A DNA stretch of 64,000 nucleotides. It comes from Lepus europaeus (lineage: Eukaryota; Chordata; Mammalia; Lagomorpha; Leporidae). The notes beneath the pieces were generated by a model. It did not search any database and had not been told where the DNA came from. It saw only the letters and a program-made list of their open reading frames with translations. Positions 1-12,375 of the stretch are shown in pieces. The DNA lies in the NCBI RefSeq assembly GCF_033115175.1, contig NC_084850.1, positions 20,305,218 through 20,369,217 of the forward strand. Reading direction: 5' to 3'. Position numbers and translations under genes: made by a program. Numbering within the stretch: the stretch's first letter is position 1; every line of letters begins with the position of its first letter.

Positions 1-271
1 TTTTTTTAAAAGATTTACATATTTATTTGAAAGTCAGATTTATAGAAAGAGAGAGAGATACAGGCCAGGCTGAAGCCAGGAGCCGGGAGCTTCTTCCATC
101 TCCCACGTGAGTGGCAGGGTCCCAAACATCTGGGTCATCCTCCACTGCTTTTCCCAGGCCTTCAGCAGGGAGTTGGATTGGAAGTGAAGCAACTGGGACA
201 ACTCTGGCACCCTTATGGGATGATGGTGTTACAGGTGGTTGCTTGACCCGCTATGCCACCACACCGGCCCC
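1..271 (-). mobile_element. C-SINE
   Basis: A minus-strand lagomorph C-SINE, cut by the window edge at its A-rich 3' end. It ends CACCGGCCCC, the complement of the tRNA-like head. Confidence 0.85.
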
Positions 272-272
272 T

Positions 273-530
273 ATTTTTTTTTTTTTTACAAAAAGATGTA
301 TTTATTTATTTGAAAGGGTTACAGAGAGACTAGGAGAGACAGAGGAAAAGTGAGAACTTCCATCCACTGGTTCACTCCCCAATAGCTGGAGTGACAGGGG
401 TCCAGGCACATTAGTGAGGAGCTGAATGAGACACAGAGCAGCTGGTACTCTAGACTCCAGCCATTGCTCCAGTATGGGATGCCAGCATCGCAGGCCACGG
501 CTTAGCCCACTGGACCACAACGCTGGCAAT
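273..530 (-). mobile_element. C-SINE
   Basis: A second minus-strand C-SINE directly adjoining the first, with its own T-rich start and GAAAGGGTTACAGAGAGAC. Confidence 0.85.
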
Positions 531-535
531 TAGTT

Positions 536-877
536 TTAGTTTTTTAGGAACCTCCATACTCTTCTCCATAGTGATTATAAAAATTTACATTCCACCAATA
601 GTGTATAAGAGTTCTCCTCTTTCCATATCCTCTCCAGTATTTTTTTTGTGTGTGTCTTTTTGGTAATAGTCATTCTTACTGAAAACTATTTTTGTGAAGA
701 CTGTTTTCTTTGTTGTGTGTATCACTTACATCTTTGTTCTGTTAGCTTATCAATTGAACAGAGATTTCCTTACATACCTGAAGAGAAAAATAAAACTATT
801 TTCCTGGTCTTTGCCTAATGGCTCTGTTAGCCCTCCTGCAATGCTTTGCCAGGTGGTTTGTAGCCACATCTTCTTCT
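536..877 (-). mobile_element. Old L1 fragment (antisense)
   Basis: Phrases such as CATTCCACCAATAGTGTATA and TCTCCTCTTTCCATATCCTC are the complement of an L1 ORF2 C-terminal region. It is heavily diverged and bounded by C-SINEs on both sides. Confidence 0.55.
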
Positions 878-1222
878 TTTTATTTAAAAAGATTGATTTA
901 TTCATTCAAAAGGCAGAGTTGCAGAGAGAGAAAGAGGGAGAGACAGACAGAGAGAGAGGGAGATCGCCCATCCACTGATTCATTCATCAAATGATGGCAA
1001 CAGCAGAGGCTCGGCTGGCCTGGGCCGGGTTGAAGCCAGGAGCGAGGAGTTTCAACTGCGTTTCCCACGTGGATGCAGGAGCCCAAGCACTTGGGCCACC
1101 TTCCACTGCTTGGCATATAGATGGACCCAAAGTGGATCAGCTGGGACTTGAACCAGTGCCCATATGGGATGCCAGATTTGCAGGTGACAGCTTTACCTAC
1201 TGTGCCACGACACCGGCCCAGC
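878..1222 (-). mobile_element. C-SINE
   Basis: A full-length minus-strand C-SINE from TTTAAAAAGATTGATTTATT to CACGACACCGGCCC. Confidence 0.9.
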
Positions 1223-1561
1223 CCCGTCTTATTCTGCACCATCTGCTTGTGCAGAGCTTGAAGGTCAGTCATCAGTGAAAGTTCAGGGTCTCAGGTGGTC
1301 TCTGAGTGTCAATCCATCCCTGAGTGAGTACATGATCTTCTGCAGTCCTCAGTATGCTTGAGGACTTTATGAAGCCCTTATTACCCTTTGTATCTTCTTC
1401 CCTTAACTCTAGCTTCCCAGGCTTTTGTTTCGTCAGCTTGCCATGTGTGTTATCCTTTGCCACAGGCAGATATGGTTAGTAGATTTGCCTTTAACTTCCC
1501 TTAGGAAGACTGCTCAGGAGGCAGCTGCAGCTATGTTAAGGTTCCAAGGAAAGAAGTAGAG
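1223..1561. other. Unassigned stretch
   Basis: Unique-looking DNA between two C-SINEs. A 63-codon minus-strand frame exists but resembles no protein I know. Confidence 0.4.
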
Positions 1562-1856
1562 AATGCTGCAGTGCCAGCATCCCATATGGGAGCAGGTTTG
1601 AGTCCCAGCTGCCCCACTTCCGATCGAGCTCTGCTGTGGCCTGGGAGAGCAGTAGAAGATGGCCCAAGTTCTTGGGCCCCTGCACCTGCATGAGAGACCC
1701 AGAAGAAGCTCCTTGCTTCAGATCAGCACAGCTCCAGCTGTTGCAGCCATTTGGGGAGTGAACCAGCAGATGGAAGATCTCTCTGTCTCTCTTCTCCCTG
1801 TGTAACTCTGACTTTTAAAGAAATAAAAATAAATCTTTTTTTAAAAAAAGAAATAG
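1562..1856 (+). mobile_element. C-SINE, head missing
   Basis: A plus-strand copy beginning within the tRNA-like part (AGTGCCAGCATCCCATATGG) and ending in AAATAAAAATAAATC plus an A tail. Confidence 0.88.
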
Positions 1857-2669
1857 AGATGCAGGCCTCTGTGCTGATGGTGCAAGGAGCCAGGCCACAG
1901 TTCTGTTACTCCAGCATGTTCAGTACTAACGGGTACATTGAGCACATTCTGAAACTGGCTGTGATTTTAAGTAAGCCTTTCAACTTTGGTTCATTGCGGT
2001 GCCAGTATACATGCCCTGAAGAACAGCAGGGAATTGGAGCATCAGGGATGAGAGACAAAGAATCTCAGACCCAGATTGCTGTGAATTTCTTACGCTCTTA
2101 ATACAAATTCCCCCACCCCCAGATGTTACTAGAAACTTGTTTGACTTTTTCCATATTGCAAGTGGCCAGCTCTTCCTAACAAGGACACTAATGAAGGAGT
2201 CATAGAGGGGCCACCCTTGAGTTCAGTCTTGAACCATGCTTAAGTATTCTCTAGTCAAGTCTGACAAGGTTGAGACCGGATGTGGAGAGATCTTCCTACC
2301 ATGCAAGACACACGGCCAATAAAGATGTGGAAGTCTAAAACATCTATGTATTTCATGAAGTGTAAGCCATTGGCTGAAGCACTGTGCATGCATCCTCTGA
2401 CAGAACCATCACAACTGCTAGGAAACAAGCTGGGGGAGGCAAAGTCCGCTCCCCCACCCCACCAGCTACCAAATGACTGTGGAATATAGCCAAGAGCTAT
2501 GGTATGTATTGAACAAGTCTAGTCACTATTATTAATTGTGAAACATCACAGAACACAGGCTCCATTATGTCTTGGCTTCCATGTTGCCCATGGCAGCATA
2601 TAGACTCAGCCTGTCCTGCCCAGAGTCCAGTGTCCTCATGCATGGAAGCTTTTATGGCCCATTTCTTTC
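1857..2669. other. Unassigned stretch
   Basis: Non-repetitive DNA with short open frames on the plus strand (to 2101 and 2280-2489) that I do not recognise. No splice-flanked conserved peptide is seen. Confidence 0.4.
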
Positions 2670-2968
2670 TTCTAAAGAGATTTATTTATCTGAAAGTGGG
2701 GGCAGAGAGAGAGAGAGATTCCATCCAATGGTTCACCCCCAAAAGCTCTAAAAAACTCGGGGATAGGTCAGGCCAAAGCTAGCCAGGAACTCCATCCTGT
2801 TCCCCTTCTGTGTGATAAGGGCCTGAACACTTTGGGCCATCTTCTACTGCCTTTCCAGGCATATTAGCAGGGAGCTGGATCAAAAGTGGAACAGCGAGGA
2901 CACAAACCAGAGCTCATAGGGAATGCCCACGAGTGACAGCTTAATCTGTGGGTTACAAATGCTCACCA
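2670..2968 (-). mobile_element. C-SINE
   Basis: A diverged minus-strand copy with AAGAGATTTATTTATCTGAA and a decayed head (AAATGCTCACCACC). Confidence 0.78.
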
Positions 2969-3021
2969 CCTTGTAGCCCTTTTCTGATCTACTCACAGTA
3001 GTTTTTAAGAGCTACAGGTGA

Positions 3022-3321
3022 GGGGCCGGTGCTGTGGCATAGTAGGTTAAGCCTCCATCTGTGGTGCCAACATCCATGTATGGGCACCAGTTTGAGTCCC
3101 AGTTCCTTCTACTTCTGATCCATGCTGATGGCCTGGAAAAGAAGTGAAGATGGCCCAAGTGCTTGCATCTCTGCACCCATGTAGGAGACCTAGAAGAAGC
3201 TCCTGGCTTCGGATCAACTCAGCTCCAGACGTTGCAGTCATTTGGGGAGTGAACAGTGGATGGACAACCTCTCTGTGTGTTGCTACCTCTCTCTTTCAAA
3301 TAAATAAAATAAATCTTAAAA
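3022..3321 (+). mobile_element. C-SINE
   Basis: A plus-strand copy from GGGGCCGGTGCTGTGGCATA to ATAAAATAAATCTT. Confidence 0.88.
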
Positions 3322-3323
3322 AA

Positions 3324-4290
3324 CACTCAAGATCATTAGCCATCAGGGAAATACAAATAAAAAATACAATGAGGTTTCAACTCACTCCAATTAGAATGGC
3401 TGTCATCCGAAAATCATGTAATGATAAATGCTTGTGAGGATATGGGGGAAAAGTCACCCTAATACACTGCAGGTGGGAATGTAAACTAGTACAACTGTTA
3501 TGGAAGATACTAGAAATCTAAAAATAGATCTACCATATGACTCAGCCATCAAACTCCTTGGAATTTACTCAAAGGAGTAAATGAAATCAGGATATGGAAG
3601 AGTTATATGCACACCATGTTTATTTATCGCAGTTAAATTCACAATAGTTAAGATGTGGAATCCACCCAGATATCCATGAACTGATGGCTAGATAAAGAAA
3701 TTGTGGTATATATACACCGTGGAATACTACTCAGCTGCTAAAAAAGAATGAAATTCTGTCTTTTGCAACAAGATGGATGCCACTGGAGGTCATTATGCTT
3801 AGTGATGTAATCCAGTCCCCAGAAGACAAATATACGTTTCCCTGATTTGTGTGTAGAATACCAAAAAAGTAATATAATGCATATGAGTGAAATTGACATT
3901 TTGAGATTTGATTATTGTTTATAACCCCTGTGTATACTCTTGAAGAACAATGGCTTTTATGCTTACTACTTATTGAATTCTTTATTTAGTGGAGGATTGA
4001 GTTTGTGATTATAGATAAAATTGAAAGTATGTCATTGTAAAAATTAAAGAAAATAGGAAAAAAATGAGGATAGAGGGTGGGAGTGAGGGAGGGTATGGTG
4101 GGAAGTATCATTATACTCTTAAAATTGTATATATGAAATAGAAAAATGTTATTGCAAAAAATAAAGGAAAAAAGGAAAGGAGGAGGGGAGTTTAATAGAG
4201 GGGGGAGGGAGAGAAGTATGGTTATCATCTTAGAATTTTATCTATGAAATCTGTCCTCTTTATATTAATAAAATTTTTACAATTAATTTG
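3324..4290 (+). mobile_element. Old L1 3' end
   Basis: ORF2 C-terminal remnants (ATGAGGTTTCAACTCACTCC near 3368; GAATACTACTCAGCTGC near 3722) lead to a purine-rich 3' UTR with GGAGGGAGAGAAG and an A/T-rich end near 4280. The 3' UTR has a partial internal duplication: AAATTAAAGAAAATAGG near 4040 and AAAATAAAGGAAAAAAGG near 4158. Confidence 0.75.
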
Positions 4291-4399
4291 TCACAGTTCT
4301 GGAGTCTGGGGTGTCAAAAATCAAGGTGCCAGCAGGTTTCATGTCTGAAGAGGGCTCAGTCCCTACATCTAAGATGCTGAATTGTTGTGAATTTCGGGA

Positions 4400-4920
4400 C
4401 ACACTTTCAGATGATAGGAGTCTCCAAGAGATATTTACACATCTGTATTCATAGCACTAGTCACAATTGCCAAGAGTTGGAAACAACCCACATCTACATA
4501 AACAGATGACTGGATAAACAAAATGTTCTGTATACATAGGATGGAATACTATGCAGTCTTAAAAGGAAGAAAATTCTGCCACACACCACAATACATATAA
4601 GCCTTGGGGGGATTCCGTTAAGTGGTATGAACCAGTCACAAAAAGACTAATATTATTTGGCTCCACTTATGCAAGTTATCTAAAGCATTAGGTTAATTGA
4701 AACAGAAATCAGAATGATGGTTACCAGGAGCCTGGAGGAAGGGAAGAAGGAGAGTTGTTGTTTAATGGATATCAAGTTTCAGATCTTCAAGATGAGAAAG
4801 TTCTGAAGCTCTGTTTCACAACAATGTGAATAAACTTTAGACTTTTGTACTGTACACTTAAAATGGTTAAGATGGTAAATTTTATGTTACATACTTTTAC
4901 TACAAAAACATCTTTATAAT
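4400..4920 (+). mobile_element. Old L1 3' end fragment
   Basis: It shows the usual order of L1 3' phrases: CACAATTGCCAAGAGTTGG, then GGATGGAATACTATGCAG, then a 3' UTR with GGTTACCAGGAGCCTGG. It is strongly diverged, so its subfamily cannot be named by eye. Confidence 0.6.
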
Positions 4921-6063
4921 GGTAGCCATCCATTTGAAGAAAATTTTAACCTACTAGTTTAAAATAAGTTATTGAAAGTTTAAATACTAAAGTATAAGAG
5001 AATAGAAGGGAACTAACTCAAAATTATAAACAACATCTAGGGAAAACCCACAGTTTGTATGACTATATGAAAAATATTTGAAAGCTTTCCCTTTAAGATC
5101 AGGACCGAGACAAAAAAAAAATGCCTGCTCTCATCACTTGAATTCAACATAGTACTTGAAGTTCCAGCCACAGCAATTAGGCAGGAAAAAGAAATAAAAG
5201 ACATTAAAGTTGGAAAGGAAATAGTCTCTATTTGCAAGTGGTGTGACCCTTTAGAGAGAAAATCCTAAAGAATCCTCAAGAATATAGAGCTTTTAAAGAA
5301 ACTTGGTAAAGTTGCAGAATGCAAATAAACATGCAAAAATCAATTATGTAGAAATATTTTAGTTCTTTCCAGGAGTGGAGAGATCTGGTAACTTTACATT
5401 TCTGTATCCTAGAAATGCATATTCTGAAATAGAAATTAAGAAAAGAAATTCTATTTACAACACTGTGAGGGAAAATAAATACAGGGAAATAAATTTCCAC
5501 TTGATAGACAATTTACATTTATATACTGTGTAACATTACTTGTATACAGAAAACTACAAAGTATTGCTGAAAGAAATGAAATACATCCAAAAATCAATGG
5601 GATGAAAAGACATGCTGTGTTTATGTATTGGAAGATATTTTGAGTTATCCTTAAATGGCAATATTCTCCAAAGGGTCAATGCAATCCTTATAAAAATGCC
5701 ACAAACTTTTCTTTTTACAAAAACTGCAAATCTGATCATAAAGTTTTATGGAATCATGAAGTACTCTCCAAATAGCCAAAAACGCCTTGAAAAAAGAGCA
5801 AATTTTGTGAGACTCACACTTCAATATTTCAAAAATTACTACAAAGCCATAATAATTAAAACTATTCTGTGCTTACATAGGGATGGACTTATAAACCAAT
5901 AGAATAGGGTATAGTCCTGAAGAAAACCCATGCATCCATAGTGAACTGTTTATCGACAAGATTGCCAGGGTAATTCAATGACGAAAGAGTAGTCTTTTCA
6001 AAAAATGTTGTTGGGACAGCTGGATGCCCACATGTGCATAACTATAAATTGGAATCTCACTTT

Positions 6064-6390
6064 AAAAACTATGCAACTGGTGCATTTGGTACAGTGATTA
6101 AGTCACTGCTTGGAATGCCTGAATCGCATATCAGAGTGCCTGTTTCGGAGCCCCAGCTTCGCCATTTCTAATCCAGCTTCCTGCTAATGCGCATGCTGGG
6201 ATTCAACAGAGGATGACTCAAGTTCTTCCGTATCACGTGCCACCCACATGGAAGACCAGGACTGAGTTCTGGCCAGGACCAGCCTTGGCTTTTGCTGGTA
6301 TTGGGGGAGTGAGCCACTAGGTGGAAGATCTCTCTCTGTTGGTCTCTGTCTCTCAAATGAAATGAAAACATGTAAATAAAAATAAGAGTA
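6064..6390 (+). mobile_element. Old C-SINE
   Basis: A diverged plus-strand copy (GGTGCATTTGGTACAGTG) inserted into an ancient L1. It lies just before the L1 tail at 6452. Confidence 0.7.
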
Positions 6391-6451
6391 TTAGTGTTTT
6401 ATTTTATTAATATTTATAAATTAATAAAACACATTTAAAAGTTTAAAATTG

Positions 6452-7504
6452 ATAGCTCTGATAGGTCTAAGAGTCAAAGGGATCACACAAACAAGACAAG
6501 TGTCTGCTAATACTAACTGATAGAATCAAAAAGGGAGAGAAAGATCCAACATGGGAAGCGGGTTACACAGCAGACTCATAGAATGGCAGATGTCCTAAAC
6601 AGCACTCTGGCCTCAGAATCAGCCCTCAAGGCATTTGGATCTGGCTGAAGAGCCCATGAGAGTATAGTAGGCATGGAAAGCCAAGATATCATGGAAAAAA
6701 AAAAAGACCTAAATGAATGATCTCTGTGAGTGAGATCCCAGTGGAAAGAACGGGGCCATCAAAGAAGGAGGTACCTTTCTCCGAAGGGAGGAGAGAACTT
6801 CCACTTTGACTATGACCCTATCGGAATAAGATCAAAGTCAGCGAACTCTAAAGGCTTCCATAGCCCTGGCAACTCATGACTAGAGCCTAGGGAGATTACT
6901 GACGCCATGAACAGGAGTGTCAAATTGTTAAGTCAGCAACAGGAGTCACTGTGTACTTACACCCCATGTGGGATCTGTCCTTAATGTGTTGTCTAATGTG
7001 AAGTGATGCTATAACTAGTACTGAAACAGTATTTTTATACTTTGTGTTTCTGTGTGGGTACAAACTGATGAGGTCTTCACTAATTATATACTGAATTGAT
7101 CTTCTGTATATAAAGAGAATTGGAAATGAAAAAAAAAACAACCTGGTGTTAAATTGGAAATGGCATAGAAAATTAATTAATTTTTTTTAAAAAACTATTA
7201 TGTAGGATCTCTGTCTTTAATGTGCTGTACATTGTTATTTAATGCTATAATTAGTACTCCAATGGTAGTTTTTTCACTTTATGTTGCTATATGGGCAAAA
7301 TGTTGAAATCTTTACCTAATAGGTACTAAACTAATCTTCTGTATATAAAGAGAATTGAAAATGAATCTTTATGTGAATGGAAGGGGAAAGGGAGCGGGAA
7401 AGGGGAGGGTTGCGGGTGGGAGGGAAGTTATGGGAGGGGGGAAGCCATTGTAACCCATAAGCTGTACTTTGGAAATTTATATTCATTAAATAAAAGTTTT
7501 AAAA
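6452..7504 (+). mobile_element. 5'-truncated L1 (3' UTR only) with target-site duplication
   Basis: A plus-strand L1 tail flanked by a perfect 15-bp repeat AAAAGTTTAAAATTG (6437-6451 and 7505-7519). Inside, a segment of about 230 bp is tandemly duplicated: 6960-7140 and 7195-7375 both carry the run GTCCTTAATGTG/GTCTTTAATGTG through GTATATAAAGAGAATTG. It lies inside an older plus-strand L1. Confidence 0.88.
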
Positions 7505-8414
7505 AAAAGTTTAAAATTGTGTAACAAAATAAATAAAAATTGATCAAAGATGCAAATACTAGAGCTAAAACTACAAAAAAAAACTTGGAAAAAAAAAGTA
7601 AGTATAAGGGTATGATTTTGGGTTAGTAGCTATTTCTTAGGACACAAAAGCACAGGCAAGAAAAAGGAGATAAATTGAACTTAAATCCAAATTTAAAATT
7701 TTGTACATCAAAACACATTATCAAAAAGGTACAAAGGTAACTTAGAGCACAGGAGAAAATATTTGCAAACTGTGTATCTGAAAAGAGTAATATTCTGAGT
7801 ATATAAAGAATTCTTACAATTCAATAGCAAAAACCAACCTTTGGGAAAGTGTGTGAAAGGTTTGAAAGGCTTGTCTTCTCCAAAGACGATATGCAAATAG
7901 TTAACAAGTACATGGAAAGATGTTCAATGTCATTAGTCATTAGGGAAATGCAAATCAAAGTTATAGGAAGATACAATTTCAAATCCACTAGGATTGACTT
8001 TAAAAAACAAAAAAAAATATGTTTTGAAAACTGTAAACCCTCATATAGCTCTGGTGGAGATATGAAATGCGCAGCTGCCATGGAAAACTATTTGTTAGTT
8101 CCTCAAACATAGAATTATGTCCTTCACCACTTCCACTCCTAGGTACAAACCCAAAAGAATTGGAAATAGGTGTTAAGCAAAACTTTGCATGTGAGTATTC
8201 ATGGACGCACTATTCACTACAGCCAAAAGGTAGAAACAACACAAGGGTCCATCAACAGATGAATTGATATTGAAAATGTGGTATATCTATACAAGGAAAT
8301 ATTATTCTTCCATAAAAGGAGTGGAGGCTGATATGTACTAAAACATTGATGATCCTTAAAAACATTATCCTAAGAAGCCAGACACAAAACAGTACATATT
8401 AAATCTCTCCATTT

Positions 8415-8752
8415 TAAAAAAGATTGATTATTTATTTATTTGAAAGGCAGAGTTACAAGGAGTGAGAGGGAGAGGGATAAAAATGGAAGGAAAGAAAGAT
8501 ATCTTCCATCCATCAGTTCACTCCCCAAATGGCTGCAACGGCCAGGGCTGGGCCAAATGGAAGCCAGGATCCAGGAGCTTCATCCTGATCTCCTACATCA
8601 GTGTGAGGGTCCCAAGCACTTGGGCCATCTTCCACTGCTTTCCCAGGCACATTAGCAGGGAGCTGGATCAGAAGTGGAGCAGCTGGGGTTTGAACTGGGA
8701 TGTTGGCGTCATAGGTGGTGGCTTACCCAGCTACACCACAATGCCAGCCCCT
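8415..8752 (-). mobile_element. C-SINE
   Basis: A minus-strand full-length copy within the ancient L1, from AAAAAAGATTGATTATTTAT to CACAATGCCAGCCCC. Confidence 0.88.
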
Positions 8753-9000
8753 GGCTCCATTTTTGTAAACTGTCCAGAATGGGGAACTCTATAGAGATAT
8801 GAAATAAATTAGTAGTTTCCAGAGATGAGAGGGGAAGGGGAAGTAGCTGCTTAATGGGTACAGGGTTCCTTTAGAGGAGGATGGAAATATTCTGGAACTA
8901 GTGATGGCTGCCCCAAATTGTGAATGTACTTCTTGCCCTCAATTAAAGTGATCCAAATGGTATCTTTTATATATACTTTACCACAATAAAAATATACCCT

Positions 9001-9997
9001 GAGGTTCTCATCTAAAGTACAAAGTGTTTATTTACATTTGCTGTTATGATCTCTAAGGATGCTACTGTAGCAATGTACAAGTGTGCAGTAACCACAATTG
9101 TTCAGGCTTGACTGTTTAGGGAGGATCAAGACTGAGGCTTGCTCACCTAATGTTAGGTTGGAAAAACTTCTAGGTACTCTTTTTAGTTGAAGAGCAGCTA
9201 CCCAAACTCCCCAGGATAAGAATTTTTACCATTTTGATGCTGTCTTTCCAGGTCCTTAAAGATGATTCTACTAGAAGTATTGAAGTATTGGGGCTGTAAT
9301 GCAAATGAGAACACTACTGACAGGTCATGATCTGTTTATATTCTCTGACGTGGAAGGAACAAACAGTCCTTACCTGGCTCTTAGGACTTGCCAAATCTGG
9401 GATGTGTATGAGGAGAGACAGCCCCCAGGCGCTTGTTCCAGTGGGTGTGGGAAGCCAAAGACACACAAGGCCTCCAGAGTTTTCTGGCAGAGCTCAGACC
9501 AGCAGAGGGAGCTCTGAGCTTCCAGGAAGACTCACTGATGATTAAGCAAGCGCAATCATCAACATCAGAACAAGGCTGTACTTTCAGAAACCAGACAAAA
9601 TGCTGATGAATAGAATCCCTTGTATGTTGTACTTTCACACCTTGGCCACATCCTTCTCCGCAGCCACCAGCAGGTTGAGTACAAACTTTATAATTCATCA
9701 GCCATGAGTCTGAAAATCAGAGAGGGTACACAATGTTCCCACAACCCCTTCTTAAGTAGCAGAACTGCTCTATTTACTACTCAAACAAGTGCTCTGCAGC
9801 CCTGCCATGGTGCTGCCTCTCAGATGTTCCTGGGACTCAGTAGGAATAGCTGTGAATGAAAGTAACAGCTAAGAAATATTCATTTCCTGCCTGCTTCCTC
9901 GGGTCAGGCACTGTGCTAAATGCCTATTTATTCACGTGGTTTTTTTCATTGACTCCTCAAAGAACTCTATTGATTTAATGAATTAACCATCATTTGG
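9001..9997. other. Unassigned intergenic stretch
   Basis: Unique-looking DNA of average composition, free of recognisable SINEs and LINEs. Overlapping 70-105-codon frames near 9300-9700 are present on both strands, so none is convincing. Confidence 0.4.
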
Positions 9998-10011
9998 AAA
10001 ATGTAAAAAGT

Positions 10012-10366
10012 GGGGCCGGCGCTGTGGCACAGCGGGTTAAAAACCCCAGCCGGCACTGCCAGCATCCCATATGGGCGCTGGTTCTAGTCCTGGCTGCTCC
10101 ACTTCCGATCCAGCTCTCTGCTGTGGCCTGGGAAAGCAGTGGAAGATGGCCCACGTCCTTGGGTCCCTGAACCCACGTGGGAGACCTGGAAGAAGCTCCT
10201 GGCTCCCGGCTTCGGATCAGCTCAGCTCTGGCCGTTGTGGTCATCTGGGGAGTGAACCAGCAGATAGAAGACCTCTCTCTCTCTCTGTGTGTGTGTCTCT
10301 CTCTGGCTCTACCTCTCTCTGTAACTCCGTCTTTCCAGTAAATAAAATAAATCTTTTAAAAAAAAT
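10012..10366 (+). mobile_element. Young C-SINE with perfect target-site duplication
   Basis: A full-length plus-strand copy (GGGGCCGGCGCTGTGGCACA). It is flanked by a perfect 14-bp duplication AAAATGTAAAAAGT at 9998-10011 and 10367-10380, so it inserted recently. Confidence 0.95.
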
Positions 10367-10719
10367 AAAATGTAAAAAGTAAAGCCCAGAGAGTATAAGA
10401 GACCTGAGCAAAGTCACACAGTTCGTAACCTGAAAAGCTGAGATTCCAACTTAACATTGAATCACTGCAGTGGTGTAGCACATAACCAGCTCGTATGGTT
10501 TTATTTGATCAAGATCTTGCTCCTCATATAACTTCTTAACAGCTATATTTCTCATCCTCCTGATTTATTTGTTAACAGAAGGCAAATGTCAAAGCCTTTG
10601 GTGAACTTCCAGCTGAAGTCTGGCCTACACTAAAGAAAACAGCGACATCTGTGGGTTATGCCTGTTAACTACATCTGGAGGTCTTTGGGAGGGTGTGATT
10701 AGGGCCTTTCTCAAGAAGA

Positions 10720-11178
10720 GACAATCACACAGGAGACCTGGAATAGCTAAAGCAATCTTATATAGCAAAAACAAAGCCAGAGGCATCACAATTCCAGATT
10801 TTAGGACATACTACAGGGCATTTATAATCAAAACAGCCTGGGACTGGTACAAAAACAGAGGGCTAGACAAATGGAACAGAATAGAAACACCAAAAATCAA
10901 TCCAAACATCTACAACCAACTTATATTTGACCAAGGAGCTAAAACCAATCCCTGGAGCAAGGACAGTCTATTCAACCAATGGTGCTGGGAAAACTGGATT
11001 TCCAAATGCAGAAGCATGAAGCAAGACCACTACGTTACACCTTACACAAAAATCCACTCAACATGGATTAAAGACCTAAATCTACGACCCAACACCATCA
11101 AATTATTAGATATCATCAGAGAAACGCTGTAATATGTAGGTGCAGACAAAGACTTCTTGGAAAAGACAACAGCCAAAG
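10720..11178 (+). mobile_element. L1 ORF2 C-terminal fragment
   Basis: An open stretch encodes [20 protein letters not shown] and [19 protein letters not shown], then [20 protein letters not shown]. It aligns with the same region of the full-length L1 at roughly 75-80 percent by eye. It stops where a minus-strand C-SINE begins and carries no 3' end, so it is an internal scrap. Confidence 0.85.
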
Positions 11179-11398
11179 CAGGGCCAGGCCAAAGCCAGGA
11201 GCCAGGAGCAGCATCCGGGTTTCCCATGTGGGTGGTAGGGGCCCAACTACTTGGGCCATCTTCCACCACATTCCCAGTCACATTAATTAGCAGAGAGCTG
11301 GAGCAGAAGTAGAACAGCTGGGACTCTAACTGGCTTCTGGTACAGGGTGCCAGCATTGCAGGCACAGGGTTAACCCATAATGCCATAACGCCAGATCT
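11178..11398 (-). mobile_element. C-SINE, 3' end missing
   Basis: A minus-strand copy starting in the body (GGGCCAGGCCAAAGCCAGGA) and ending CATAACGCCAG. It abuts the L1 ORF2 scrap. Confidence 0.82.
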
Positions 11399-12064
11399 TA
11401 TTCCTCATGTTTGATTGGATCTTAATTTGGGCAACAGGGGCAAGTGTTAACCTGTGCATTGGCATTGCTCTAAGCACCGCTAATGGACATACTACTTTAT
11501 CTAGCTAGTTTGAATAGACACAAAACTCTACTGAATGTACCTTTTAGTAGGTCTTGGCTTTGAGTCAATATTTAAAAAAAAAAAAACACATTTGCTGACA
11601 TACATTTTTGTTTCAGAATTGGACCTCTTCCACGGATGCAGTTCCTTCCAGCCTTTCATTCAATGTCTTACAACCCGTGCCTTGTCCCTGGGAGATTAAA
11701 GCACACAGAAGAAGCCTCATTTTGTCAGTGCGCACGCACTCCTTCCCTCAGTTCTGTCCCCATTGGGGTGGCTCAACAAGGGTGTCTAATGCATGATGGG
11801 GTCATCCAGGGCCCATGTGGTTATGCTCCCCACCTGCCTGCTTGGTGCAGAACAGCAAAGACTTCTTGATTCCCTCATGGCCCTGCATTCATTATCCCCC
11901 ACCTCCACCCAGCAGCACATTCCATGGCACTGGCCTTGGATGGAGTGCTCAGCTCTGACTCTGGGAACTTCTCCTTGGACATGGACACCCTGGTCTTGTA
12001 GGGACATTGGCTGTCACACACATGAACTCCTCCCCCATGTGTACCCAACCCTACATAGTCTCAC
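11399..12064. other. Unassigned intergenic stretch
   Basis: Mostly unique DNA, somewhat GC-rich at 11630-12050, with open frames on both strands of 60-90 codons. I find no match to a known protein. Confidence 0.4.
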
Positions 12065-12375
12065 TTAGGATCCAGCTCCCTGCTAATGTGCTGGGGAAAG
12101 CAATGGAGGATAGCCTAAAGGCTTGGGCCCTTGCACCCATGTGGAAGACCTGGATGAAGCTCCTGGTTCCTGTCTTCCAACTGACCCAGCCCTGGCTATT
12201 GCAGCAATTTGGGGAGTGAACCAGTAGATGGAAGATTCTCTCTCTCTCTCCCTCCCTCCTTCCCTCCCTCTCCCTCTCCCTCTCCTTCTCCCTCTCCCTC
12301 TCCTTCTCCCTCTCCCCTTCTCTTTCCCTCTCCTTCTCTTTATGTAACTCTGTCAAAGAAATGAATACATCTTTA
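12065..12375 (+). mobile_element. C-SINE, head missing, with expanded CT tract
   Basis: A plus-strand copy starting AGGATCCAGCTCCCTGC. Its CT-rich part has expanded to about 110 bp of CCCTCT and CTTCTC repeats (12235-12345). Confidence 0.85.

Larger units (their letters stand above)
4960..9000 (+). mobile_element. Ancient L1 ORF2 to 3' end, with insertions
   Basis: Degenerate L1 sequence in plus orientation. It includes RT-region remnants near 5110-5240 (CTTGAAGTTCCAGCCACAGC), ORF2 C-terminal remnants near 5750-6060 and 7560-8300, and the 3' tail to about 9000. It is interrupted by a C-SINE (6064-6390), the L1 tail (6452-7504) and another C-SINE (8415-8752). All frames are heavily broken. 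Confidence 0.7.

Noticed and set aside
10012-10366. tRNA-like sequence with A- and B-box motifs
   Set aside because: It is the tRNA-derived head of a C-SINE; the same holds for all other copies, so no genuine tRNA gene is called.
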